Source of the DNA: Deltaproteobacteria bacterium UBA6967 | Lineage (GTDB): Bacteria > SAR324 > NAC60-12 | Direction: 5' to 3' | DNA: 16,824 bases | Assembly: GCA_002450295.1 (NCBI GenBank) | Contig: DJYX01000245.1 | Location: forward strand, 1-16,824 | Shown here: positions 7,743 through 14,606 of the stretch, in pieces | How the letters are laid out: each line of letters starts with the position of its first letter | Numbering within the stretch: position 1 is the first letter of the stretch | The notes under the pieces: model-generated | Databases searched by the model: none | Seen by the model: the letters and a program-made list of their open reading frames with translations, nothing else | What the model was told of the DNA's origin: nothing | Translations under genes and position numbers: made by a program

Positions 7743-9032
7743 TCAGACATTCTGCTGATACCAAGGAAACCAATCCTTTGATGGTAGTTGAGTAGAGCCT
7801 AAAGCCTCTCCAATCCGCAAAGCCTCATTCCACTTAGCCATCCGTTCTGAGCGTGAGAAGGAACCAACCTTCAATTGAGTAGCCCCCCAACCTACAGCCA
7901 GGTGCACAATCGCCACATCTTCAGTCTCTCCAGAACGAGCTGAAACAACGGCTTGCCATCCTGCGGCATGTGCAGCGTCCAAGGCGGCCTTGGTTTCAGT
8001 CAAAGTCCCAGCTTGATTCGGCTTGACCAGCAGTGCATTACAGGATTGATGAGTTGCTGCTTGCTGAACTCGGCTGGCATTGGTCACCAGAAAGTCATCA
8101 CCAATGACTTGAACAGGACGTCCCAGAGCTGGAAGTATCGCTTTCCAGTCATCATCTTCAGCGAGAGGATCTTCCAAGGAGATAATCGGGTAGTGTTTCA
8201 GCCAGTTCTTCAGAAGTTCCAGCATCTCTGTGCGATTCAGCACACGCTGATCTCGGCTGAGACGATAGCGGCCTGATTGCCCAAATTCAGAAGCAGCCAC
8301 ATCCAGAGAAATCGCTAAGTCTTGACCTGGTTTGAAGCCTGCAGCTTCAATGGCTCTAACACTCCACTCCAGTGCTTCTTCATTGCTAGAAAACTGGGGC
8401 CACCAACCACCTTCATCAGCTACACCAGCCAAGAGCCCACTTTCATGCAATAGCCCACCGGCTGTACGATATACTTCGGCCGTCCATTCCAGTGCTTCGC
8501 CAAAAGTTTGGGCACCTACCGCAATCAGCATGAAATCCTGAATGTCGATTCGTCCAGCTGCGTGTGCTCCACCACCAAAGAGCTGAATTTCAGGTAAAGG
8601 TAGGTAGGCTGGGGTGCTTGTACAGAGTGATTGCCAGAGTGGTTGCCGCTGATGGGCTGCTTGAGCTTGCGCGAATGCCAAGGAAGTGGCTATGAGACTA
8701 TTTCCACCAAGTCGAGATTTGTTAGGGGTTCCATCAAGCTCAATTAATTCTTGATCCAGTTCCGCCTGGTTGGTGAAGTGTTTTCCCTGCAGATTTTTGG
8801 CAATTTCCCCGTTCAGTAGATTGAGTGCGTTACGCACACCAAAGCCACCTAGTGCTGAACCTCCATCACGCAAGTCAACCGCTTCAGCCGAACCTCGAGA
8901 TGCCCCAGCTGGAGCAACACCTCGACCTAAAGAACCGTCTGACAGCCACAAATCTACTTCGACTGTTGGTCTACCACGGGAGTCCCATACTTGGCGACCT
9001 TGCAATTTGGCGATAGTGGTGTCTAGGCCCAT
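7743..9032 (-). CDS. Divergent enolase homologue (enolase superfamily)
   Basis: A full-length enolase-fold protein (429 residues, normal family length). Canonical enolase interconverts 2-phosphoglycerate and phosphoenolpyruvate. Conserved here are the metal ligands Asp244 (LDVAASEF), Glu287 (SLEDPL) and Asp312 (IGDDFLVTN), the general base Lys337 (LLVKPNQAGT) and Lys388. Glu207 (DEGG), His157 (GGAHA) and the phosphate-binding Arg366-Ser367 are also kept. Three residues that are nearly invariant in true enolases differ. The mobile loop reads GASRG (Arg46 for Thr), IQDFM has Asp166 for Glu, and SARSGE has Ala365 for His. It may therefore act on a related phosphorylated acid or be a weak enolase. 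ATG 9032 has GGAG six bases upstream; a TTG at 9044 is less likely. The start overlaps the end of the kinase gene. If the genome has no other enolase it could still be eno. Confidence 0.9.
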   Translation of the reverse strand: MGLDTTIAKLQGRQVWDSRGRPTVEVDLWLSDGSLGRGVAPAGASRGSAEAVDLRDGGSALGGFGVRNALNLLNGEIAKNLQGKHFTNQAELDQELIELDGTPNKSRLGGNSLIATSLAFAQAQAAHQRQPLWQSLCTSTPAYLPLPEIQLFGGGAHAAGRIDIQDFMLIAVGAQTFGEALEWTAEVYRTAGGLLHESGLLAGVADEGGWWPQFSSNEEALEWSVRAIEAAGFKPGQDLAISLDVAASEFGQSGRYRLSRDQRVLNRTEMLELLKNWLKHYPIISLEDPLAEDDDWKAILPALGRPVQVIGDDFLVTNASRVQQAATHQSCNALLVKPNQAGTLTETKAALDAAHAAGWQAVVSARSGETEDVAIVHLAVGWGATQLKVGSFSRSERMAKWNEALRIGEALGSTQLPSKDWFPWYQQNV

Positions 9033-10024
9033 ACGTTTCTCCAAGCGTCACAAATGTCAGCTAAATTTCTGGGAGCTTTTCGAAGGAGAGGAAAAGCAAC
9101 ACTGCGAACCAACTCTCGATGTGCCTCTGTTTGTAGATACTCGACAGGCGATTTACCATCAACCCGAGCCAACAGTAAGCCAGGTAACAATGCGGCAGTT
9201 CTGGCTTCAAGCTCTGCGGGTGCTTCCCAGTCGACTTGCTCTAGATAGGCTTGTTGCAACATCATAAAGCTTTCCTGCAGAGCCGGTAGACGTTCAGGTT
9301 GGACAATGGTTTTCAGCAGCAGGTGATTCAGACAGAACGCCAAGTCGAAAGCTGGATCGCCGTACCAAGCACATTCTGCATCGAGAAAGACAGGTCCTTG
9401 AGGTCCTTCCAGAATATTTTTGGGGCTGATATCTCCATGAACAAGTGTGAGTTTTTGATGAGCTGTTTTGTCTGCAAGGCTCTGCAGAATAGTAGTGAAT
9501 TCGGAATGACGAAGGGCTGTTGCTCGTAGGTAGGGTTCCAGTCGGAGTTGTTCAAAATTAGAACCTGTTGCAAAAGCATCGGCAAGGTCTGAACGGTGAG
9601 CTGTGGCTGAATGAATTTTTCCAAGCCTTTCCCCGACTTGGGCTGCAAACGAAGGGTTGATGCGCCCTTCCAGTAATTCGGTTTTCCAAAGGAGATGCTG
9701 TTCAGGATCCAGATATTCCATGGCGAACAGGAGAGCAGCATCGTCTGCAGCCAAAACTTGAGGAACACTGCCAGGAACAATCTGATGAGCTAGTTGATAC
9801 CAGTGGCGTTCGTATCGATTACGATCCAGTGGTGCAAACCAATCTTGAGCTACCTTCAGCTTAGGCAAGGCCCGTTTGACGCAGAAGCGTCGTTGTTTCG
9901 TTTCCAGGAGCCAGATGTCTGAAGAAACACCACCAGTCAAGGGTGTGGCCTGGAAATCTTGACCAATTTGGAGTAGCCCCAGAGTTTCAAGGTAACTTCT
10001 CAGGTCCGCTGGTAGCATCTCCAT
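9023..10024 (-). CDS. APH/choline-kinase-fold small-molecule phosphotransferase
   Basis: A 333-residue cytosolic kinase of the protein-kinase-like APH/choline kinase/methylthioribose kinase group. A glycine-rich loop TGGVSSDIW (about 30-38), the ATP-binding Lys50 (FCVKRA), the catalytic loop VHGDISPKN (His196, Asp198, Asn203) and the metal-binding FLDAECAWYGDPAFDLAF (Asp215, Glu217) are all present, so it is predicted active. The acceptor is unknown. The last motif resembles methylthioribose-kinase-type sequences more than antibiotic kinases, so a metabolic role is favoured over resistance. It starts at ATG 10024 without an obvious ribosome-binding site, 24 bases after the upstream gene. Its last ten bases overlap the start of the enolase homologue, so the two are probably made together and may catalyse successive steps. 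Confidence 0.88.
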   Translation of the reverse strand: MEMLPADLRSYLETLGLLQIGQDFQATPLTGGVSSDIWLLETKQRRFCVKRALPKLKVAQDWFAPLDRNRYERHWYQLAHQIVPGSVPQVLAADDAALLFAMEYLDPEQHLLWKTELLEGRINPSFAAQVGERLGKIHSATAHRSDLADAFATGSNFEQLRLEPYLRATALRHSEFTTILQSLADKTAHQKLTLVHGDISPKNILEGPQGPVFLDAECAWYGDPAFDLAFCLNHLLLKTIVQPERLPALQESFMMLQQAYLEQVDWEAPAELEARTAALLPGLLLARVDGKSPVEYLQTEAHRELVRSVAFPLLRKAPRNLADICDAWRNVWA

Positions 10025-10048
10025 TCTGGAGCGTTGGTTAGGGGGGCT

Positions 10049-11038
10049 TTAGTTGACTTTGTTCAAAGGGAAGGTTTTGTCGTAAACTCTCTGCTTTTTC
10101 GCATTCCAAGCCACTACTCGTAGTAGGGAATTCTTGTCCCAATTTTTAAACTCTGCCCGAACGTTCTTGAAATTCCGGATGGCAAAAGGATCAGCAAAAT
10201 GATCTGTGATTTTCACTGGTGTAACTGCGTCATCAGCATACACTAGGAAGGTCTGTAGGAACCCAGTCTGACGCTTGCGATCACGGTTGCTCAGTTGGAA
10301 GCGGACATTGAGTTGTCCGTTACGGTTGTTGAGTTGTATTTTCTCTATAGCTACGGGACTTGGGCCAGCAAGTGCTGGTGAACGAGAAGTTGCAGTTGAG
10401 GCCAGGGTTTGTGTTGGTTTTTCAACAACCTTGGGAATGGCTGCCAGTTGCTTTTGTAAACTGAGGATCTGCTTCTGTAGTTCAGCACCCTGTGTCTGCT
10501 GCTGTACTAGTTCTTCATTTAGGGAAGTCAGGTTGTCCTGCAAAATAGCACGCTGAATCTCCAGTTGTTGATGGCTCTCTTGCAGTGAGGCATAGCGAGC
10601 GATCTCATCGGTGAGTTGAACGTCCAACTCAAGCAGCTTGACCTGCTGATCATTGGTCTCTGACTGCAGTTGCTCGATACGCAATTGCTGAGCTTCGATG
10701 GTTTCCTGCTGTCGCTGGTTTTTTTGGAGTAGTTCTTCGGGATCAGGACCATTGCTGTAAATCGCTTGTCGCATCTCCAGAGTTCCCCGATCCACCACAC
10801 GCTCCCGCAGATCTTCAATCACACTCCGCATTTTTTCGTTGCGCTCATTCTCTGCGGCGTAACGTTCCTCCCAACCGCCAACGACCTGCAGATGCCAGAT
10901 GCTTTGGTAGAGCAGAGCTGCCGCCAGCCCTATCAGCAACAGTACAGTTGAGGTTAGGATCAGCTTGAGTGTCTTTGCACGAATCTGCCAGGTTCGGTTG
11001 GTACCGACAATGTAGATGGAGGTATCGGGTGTGCTCAC
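10049..11038 (-). CDS. Single-pass membrane coiled-coil protein downstream of mreB
   Basis: A 329-residue protein with a short polar/basic N-terminus, one membrane helix at about 25-46 and a long coiled coil at about 57-200 rich in Gln, Glu and Leu. A Ser/Thr/Pro linker (about 205-230) and a C-terminal region of about 100 residues that looks beta-rich (NGQLNVRFQLSNRDRK, GFLQTFLVYADD, LLRVVAWNAKKQRVYDK) follow. It is most likely an inner-membrane protein with the coiled coil in the periplasm. The layout recalls MreC and the N-terminal half of M23 divisome peptidases, but I see neither MreC's conserved C-terminal sequence nor an M23 catalytic motif. The start is GTG 11038, with a perfect AAGGAG at 11044-11049. 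It is 41 bases from mreB in the same operon, so a cell-shape role is inferred. Confidence 0.75.
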   Translation of the reverse strand: MSTPDTSIYIVGTNRTWQIRAKTLKLILTSTVLLLIGLAAALLYQSIWHLQVVGGWEERYAAENERNEKMRSVIEDLRERVVDRGTLEMRQAIYSNGPDPEELLQKNQRQQETIEAQQLRIEQLQSETNDQQVKLLELDVQLTDEIARYASLQESHQQLEIQRAILQDNLTSLNEELVQQQTQGAELQKQILSLQKQLAAIPKVVEKPTQTLASTATSRSPALAGPSPVAIEKIQLNNRNGQLNVRFQLSNRDRKRQTGFLQTFLVYADDAVTPVKITDHFADPFAIRNFKNVRAEFKNWDKNSLLRVVAWNAKKQRVYDKTFPLNKVN

Positions 11039-11079
11039 AAAATCTCCTTGCAGAAAGAGCGGACAACGTCAGGATTCAT

Positions 11080-12123
11080 TCAGTCGAGAGCGATGGAGGC
11101 CAGTAGTTCCATCTGATCAAGCATCGCACCGGTTCCCTTGACCACTGCATCCAAAGGATCCTCGGCATAGAAGACGGGCAATCCTGTTCGTTCGCGGAGC
11201 AGGACATCCATACCATGAAGCAGTGAACCTCCACCAGCTAGCACGATGCCTTTTTCGATGATGTCAGCCGCCAATTCTGGTGGTGTCTGCTCGAGCGCAA
11301 CCCGAATTGCGTGGACGATGCTATCGTAGACTTCTTTGAGACAAAAGCGGATTTCTTCGTCATTGACCAGCAGAACCTTTGGGTTGCCACCAACTTGATC
11401 GCGCCCCTTGACTTCCAACTGTAGCGGTTGGGAACGTGGAGCAGCAGAGCCAATGTTGAGCTTAAGTTCTTCTGCGGTTCGTTCGCCAATCAGTAGATTG
11501 TACTTCTGTTTCAGGTACTGAACAATAGCCTCGTCCATCTTGTCGCCAGCCATGCGTAGCGAACTACTGTAAACGATCCCGGCCATCGAGAGAACGGCAA
11601 CTTCGGTCGTACCGCCACCAATGTCAACAACGAAGTTCCCGCTGGGTTCAGCAATCGGCAGTCCTGCACCGATAGCTGCTGCCATTGGTTCCTCGATCAG
11701 GAATACCTCACGGGCTCCTGCAGAGAGAGCAGATTCACGCACAGCCCGTTTTTCGACTTGGGTGATACCAGAAGGGACTGCGATAACAATACGTGGTTTG
11801 AAGCGCAGGAATCCTTGGCGCTGCTGCACATGTTGAATGAAATGACGCAGCATCTGTTCAGCCACATCAAAGTCGGAGATGACCCCGTCTTTCAGCGGCC
11901 GGATCGCCATAATCGTGTCTGGCGTCTTGCCAACCATTTCCTTGGCTTCACGTCCAACGGCCAACACCTTGAGAGCCCCTCGTTGATCGCGCTTGACAGC
12001 AACTACCGAGGGCTCACGAATGACAATCCCAGCTTCACGCAAAAAAACCAAGGTATTGGCAGTGCCAAGATCAATAGCGAGATCTTCTGCAAACCAATTT
12101 GAGAGCTTTTTCCGTCCAAACAT
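11080..12123 (-). CDS. mreB: Rod-shape-determining actin homologue MreB
   Basis: MreB forms membrane-bound filaments that direct lateral cell-wall synthesis. The 347-residue protein has all actin-fold nucleotide motifs: phosphate-1 DLGTANT (residues 18-24), the connect-1 region EEPMAAAIGAG (about 144-154), phosphate-2 DIGGGTTEVAV (167-177) and the adenosine motif LAGGGSLLHGMD near 295-306. The N-terminus MFGRKKLSNWF is amphipathic and basic, as in membrane-binding MreB proteins. The start is ATG 12123, with only a weak GAGAA-type ribosome-binding site. It lies 54 bases downstream of infA after a C-rich spacer. mreC, mreD, mrdA and rodA are not next to it, which is unusual; the slot after mreB holds the membrane coiled-coil gene. 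Confidence 0.97.
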   Translation of the reverse strand: MFGRKKLSNWFAEDLAIDLGTANTLVFLREAGIVIREPSVVAVKRDQRGALKVLAVGREAKEMVGKTPDTIMAIRPLKDGVISDFDVAEQMLRHFIQHVQQRQGFLRFKPRIVIAVPSGITQVEKRAVRESALSAGAREVFLIEEPMAAAIGAGLPIAEPSGNFVVDIGGGTTEVAVLSMAGIVYSSSLRMAGDKMDEAIVQYLKQKYNLLIGERTAEELKLNIGSAAPRSQPLQLEVKGRDQVGGNPKVLLVNDEEIRFCLKEVYDSIVHAIRVALEQTPPELAADIIEKGIVLAGGGSLLHGMDVLLRERTGLPVFYAEDPLDAVVKGTGAMLDQMELLASIALD

Positions 12124-12177
12124 GCGGTTCTCGTCGGGGGCAGAAGTGGCAGGGACAGGAAAGGTAAATGGGGAGGG
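12124..12177 (-). promoter_or_regulatory. C-rich infA-mreB spacer (possible Rho-loading site)
   Basis: Read on the minus-strand transcript, this 54-base spacer is about half C with very few G and includes several runs of C separated by U. Such C-rich, G-poor, unstructured RNA is the kind of sequence Rho uses for loading, so it might tune how much mreB is transcribed relative to infA. It could also be neutral sequence. There is no promoter-like element I would defend. Confidence 0.25.
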
Positions 12178-12408
12178 CTAGCTGGATTTTTGTACGATTT
12201 TTTCCCGACGGACAATGCGTCCTCGGCTCAGGTCATAGGCAGACAGTTCAATGGTGACCTCGTCCCCTGGCAAAACGCGGATCTTGTGCATCTTCATCTT
12301 GCCAGAGAGATGACCAATCACCACATGCTCGTTTTCCAACTGCACACGAAAAATGCCGTTGGAGGAGTCCACCACGATGCCCTTCAGTTCCAGTTTGTCG
12401 TCGCTCAA
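12178..12408 (-). CDS. infA: Translation initiation factor IF-1
   Basis: IF-1 binds the ribosomal A site during initiation. The 76-residue S1/OB-fold protein follows the family pattern throughout: LELKGIVVDSSNGIFRVQLEN, VIGHLSGKMKMHKIRVLPGDEVTIELSAYDLSRGRI. The C-terminus (VRREKIVQKSS) is a few residues longer than usual. A stop codon lies in frame just upstream, so translation must start at the TTG at 12408. GGAGG sits only three bases before it, tight but usable, and the rare TTG start may limit expression. It is the first gene of the minus-strand run towards mreB. Some proteobacteria carry two infA copies; whether this is the sole one cannot be told here. Confidence 0.95.
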   Translation of the reverse strand: MSDDKLELKGIVVDSSNGIFRVQLENEHVVIGHLSGKMKMHKIRVLPGDEVTIELSAYDLSRGRIVRREKIVQKSS

Positions 12409-12436
12409 ATGCCTCCATTGTTAGGGGAAAACCTGT

Positions 12437-12490
12437 TTGTCAGGGTAGTGCATGCCGACCTGAGTGTAGATGGACGGCAATTTCTGACAA
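12437..12490 (-). promoter_or_regulatory. Potentially structured 5' leader of infA
   Basis: In the predicted infA leader, TTGTCAG (12437-12443) and CTGACAA (12484-12490) form a perfect seven-base inverted repeat. They enclose a second one, TGCCG (12453-12457) with CGGCA (12475-12479). The RNA could fold as a two-stem hairpin ending about 28 bases before the TTG start. It matches no riboswitch I know. Confidence 0.35.
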
Positions 12491-12509
12491 CAAAGCAGTT
12501 TTTTTGACA

Positions 12510-12527
12510 GTAAACCAACAAGTTTAC
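12510..12527. repeat. Palindrome over the infA promoter -10 (possible operator)
   Basis: GTAAAC and GTTTAC form a perfect six-base inverted repeat separated by six bases. It covers the proposed -10 hexamer and the expected start point of the infA operon, a position suited to a repressor site. No known binding consensus is recognised. Confidence 0.35.
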
Positions 12528-12549
12528 AGCGATTTTGCACTTCCTTCAA
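12521..12549 (-). promoter_or_regulatory. Candidate promoter of the infA-mreB operon
   Basis: On the minus strand, TTGAAG (12549-12544) is followed after exactly 17 bases by TAAACT (12526-12521), both good sigma-70-type hexamers. Transcription would begin near 12514, giving a leader of roughly 105 bases before infA. No other equally good pair was seen in the 225-base gap between infA and the ABC transporter. Confidence 0.5.
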
Positions 12550-12633
12550 GCGTGCACTGCAAGATTCTCCGCACTTTGGGCAAAGTCGTTGGTAGAGGAG
12601 AGAAATTCAGATCAATACAAGGCGCTTAATTCT

Positions 12634-14490
12634 TCAGGACGTTTCATGCTGGAGTGCCCACATTTCCTGGTAGTAGCCGGGTTGTTGAAGTAGTTCCTCA
12701 TGGGTTCCCTGGGCTACAATCCGCCCCTCATCTAGAACTAGGATCCAATCTGCTTTTTCTACTGCTGTGACCCGATGGGAGACAATCAGTAGGCTCTTTG
12801 CTTGCCTGCGAGCAAAGATTTGCTGAAGTAGGTAGCGCTCGGTCTCGTAGTCCACCGCCGAGAGGACATTGTCCAGAATCAGTAGATCACAGGATGTGGC
12901 CATTGCCCGGGCCAAGCTGATTCGTTGTTTTTGGCCACCAGAGAGCAGGATGCCCTTCTCGCCAACAATGGTCTGTTCCTGCAGCGGGAATTTATCAACT
13001 TCCTCCCGGAGTGCGGCTTGTTTGAGCAAACTGGGAAAATGTTCCTGCCAGTCTTCAGGCCGATCCTCAATCGCAAACGCAATGTTGTTCTCTACTGTGT
13101 CGGAAAAAAGGAATGGCTCCTGAGTCACTGTTCGGATGCTGTGACGTAAGTCCTGGTAGGTCAAGCGATTGATGTCAATGTGATTGAGGCGAATTTGTCC
13201 GTCTTCAGCGACTAGATAGCGATTAATGCAGTTGACGAGAGTTGATTTACCGGAACCAATCCGGCCCAGGACACCAAGCGTTTGACCAGGCTTCAAGTGG
13301 AAGTTGATGTCCTGTAAAACCCAAGGTCGATCCTCGGCGTAGCGAAATCGGAGATTGCGCACAGTGAGCCCGTCCTGAAATAGGTTCTTTTGTTGTACTT
13401 CCGGTAGAGACTGGCGACCTGCAAAAGGCTCTGGTTGTTGAAGTACAGACTGGACACTGGCGAGCCCAACCATTCCTTGCTGGAACATGGTGGTAACCCA
13501 GCCCAGTCCCATCAGTGGCAGTGTTAGCAGTGCGGTGTAGGCGATGAACGCGGTTAATTCACCAACTGTGAACTCCTCTTCCAGCACCATCATTCCCCCG
13601 AAGAGCAGCACCACCACTTGGAGGATATTGGCTAGGTTCATCAGCACGGGCATGATGAAAGAGCGAATCCAGGCGATGTTCAAGGAGCGCTCCGTCAGGT
13701 TTCGATTATCTTTGTCAAAGCGCTCCTGGCTCCAAGCCCCAAGATTATTGCTACGGATCACATCAATTCCATTCAAGGAAGCTACTGTGAAGCCAGAGAG
13801 ATTCTGAAGATCCGTTTGCCGTGTCCGCATGTTGTTGACCAAAAAGCGCATACCAATCCGGACGATAGAGAAGACAATCAGGATCGGAATGACGCAATAG
13901 AGGGTCAGTCGTGGTGAAAGTTGGAACATCATCAGGGGAGTCAGCGAGAGCGCGCTAGCAATATTGAAGACCTGCATGAAACCGAAGCCACAGATCATCC
14001 GAATGCCATGGATATCGTTGTTGACTCGGGAAATGATCGTACCGCTCGGATTCTTGTCGTAGTAGTCCCGTTGCAGTTGCATCAACTTGGTGAACATGTC
14101 GTTCTTCACCTGACACTCAATCGCACGCCCGGGATTGAAGAAGAGTAGGCGGGACAGTGTGCGAATGAAAACCATGCTGACCGCAAGTATAAGCATGATC
14201 CAAAGATATTCATTGAGTAGATCGTATTGTCCATTTAGATCGCTTGAAAGCAGGTCTATACTAAGTTGAACATATTCTGGAATGCTGACCGCCAGCCAAT
14301 TGGTGAGGAAAGTGGTGAAGATACCGATTGTGTAGGAAACCCAGTGCTGTCGGAGGTAATGGACCAGCAGAAGGTACTTGTTGTGCACCCAGTCGCTGTC
14401 CAGTACGGAAGTGGTGGAAGTGCCTCCACGCTCATCAAGTGTATTGGAGGGAATTAGTGTGCGGACCAGGCGTCCAAGCGTTGCTTGCAT
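12634..14490 (-). CDS. ABC exporter half-transporter (TMD-NBD fusion)
   Basis: A 618-residue type-IV ABC exporter subunit with about six membrane helices between residues 45 and 335, followed by an ATPase domain. Walker A is GRIGSGKST (409-417), the Q-loop is TQEPF (Gln457), the signature is LSGGQ (516-520), Walker B is LLILD (536-540), the D-loop is SAVD (544-547) and the switch His is His572. The residue after the Walker B Asp, normally catalytic Glu (Asp in some heterodimeric exporters such as MdlA or YheI), is Asn541. This suggests a degenerate ATP site and a missing partner subunit. An N-terminal cytosolic extension of about 40 residues precedes the first helix. The start is ATG 14490 with no good ribosome-binding site. 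The substrate could be a lipid, peptide or drug. Confidence 0.92.
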   Translation of the reverse strand: MQATLGRLVRTLIPSNTLDERGGTSTTSVLDSDWVHNKYLLLVHYLRQHWVSYTIGIFTTFLTNWLAVSIPEYVQLSIDLLSSDLNGQYDLLNEYLWIMLILAVSMVFIRTLSRLLFFNPGRAIECQVKNDMFTKLMQLQRDYYDKNPSGTIISRVNNDIHGIRMICGFGFMQVFNIASALSLTPLMMFQLSPRLTLYCVIPILIVFSIVRIGMRFLVNNMRTRQTDLQNLSGFTVASLNGIDVIRSNNLGAWSQERFDKDNRNLTERSLNIAWIRSFIMPVLMNLANILQVVVLLFGGMMVLEEEFTVGELTAFIAYTALLTLPLMGLGWVTTMFQQGMVGLASVQSVLQQPEPFAGRQSLPEVQQKNLFQDGLTVRNLRFRYAEDRPWVLQDINFHLKPGQTLGVLGRIGSGKSTLVNCINRYLVAEDGQIRLNHIDINRLTYQDLRHSIRTVTQEPFLFSDTVENNIAFAIEDRPEDWQEHFPSLLKQAALREEVDKFPLQEQTIVGEKGILLSGGQKQRISLARAMATSCDLLILDNVLSAVDYETERYLLQQIFARRQAKSLLIVSHRVTAVEKADWILVLDEGRIVAQGTHEELLQQPGYYQEMWALQHETS

Positions 14491-14503
14491 CAAGTTTCTG
14501 TTG

Positions 14504-14531
14504 AAGATAGGAATGAATCATTTGGACGCAA
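14504..14531 (-). promoter_or_regulatory. Candidate promoter of the ABC exporter gene
   Basis: On the minus strand, TTGCGT (14531-14526) and TATCTT (14509-14504) are separated by 16 bases. Transcription would start around 14497, only a few bases before the ATG at 14490, implying a nearly leaderless message. This would explain the missing ribosome-binding site. Confidence 0.35.
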
Positions 14532-14532
14532 T

Positions 14533-14561
14533 TTTACCTTTCGGGTCAAAAAGGCTAACAT
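14533..14561 (+). promoter_or_regulatory. Candidate promoter of the AmgK-like kinase gene
   Basis: TTTACC (14533-14538) and TAACAT (14556-14561) are 17 bases apart, about 45 bases before the ATG at 14607. It lies back to back with the ABC exporter promoter in a 116-base divergent region, so one regulator could affect both genes. Hexamer matches are moderate. Confidence 0.3.
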
Positions 14562-14606
14562 CGGAAAGATCGCAAAAACCAGCCAGAACTCGTTACACCA
14601 GGTCTC

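Noticed and set aside
9023..10024. Antibiotic-resistance (aminoglycoside) kinase
   Set aside because: The fold is shared with resistance enzymes, but the coupling to an enolase homologue, the operon with infA and mreB and the metabolic-type metal motif argue for a housekeeping or metabolic substrate.
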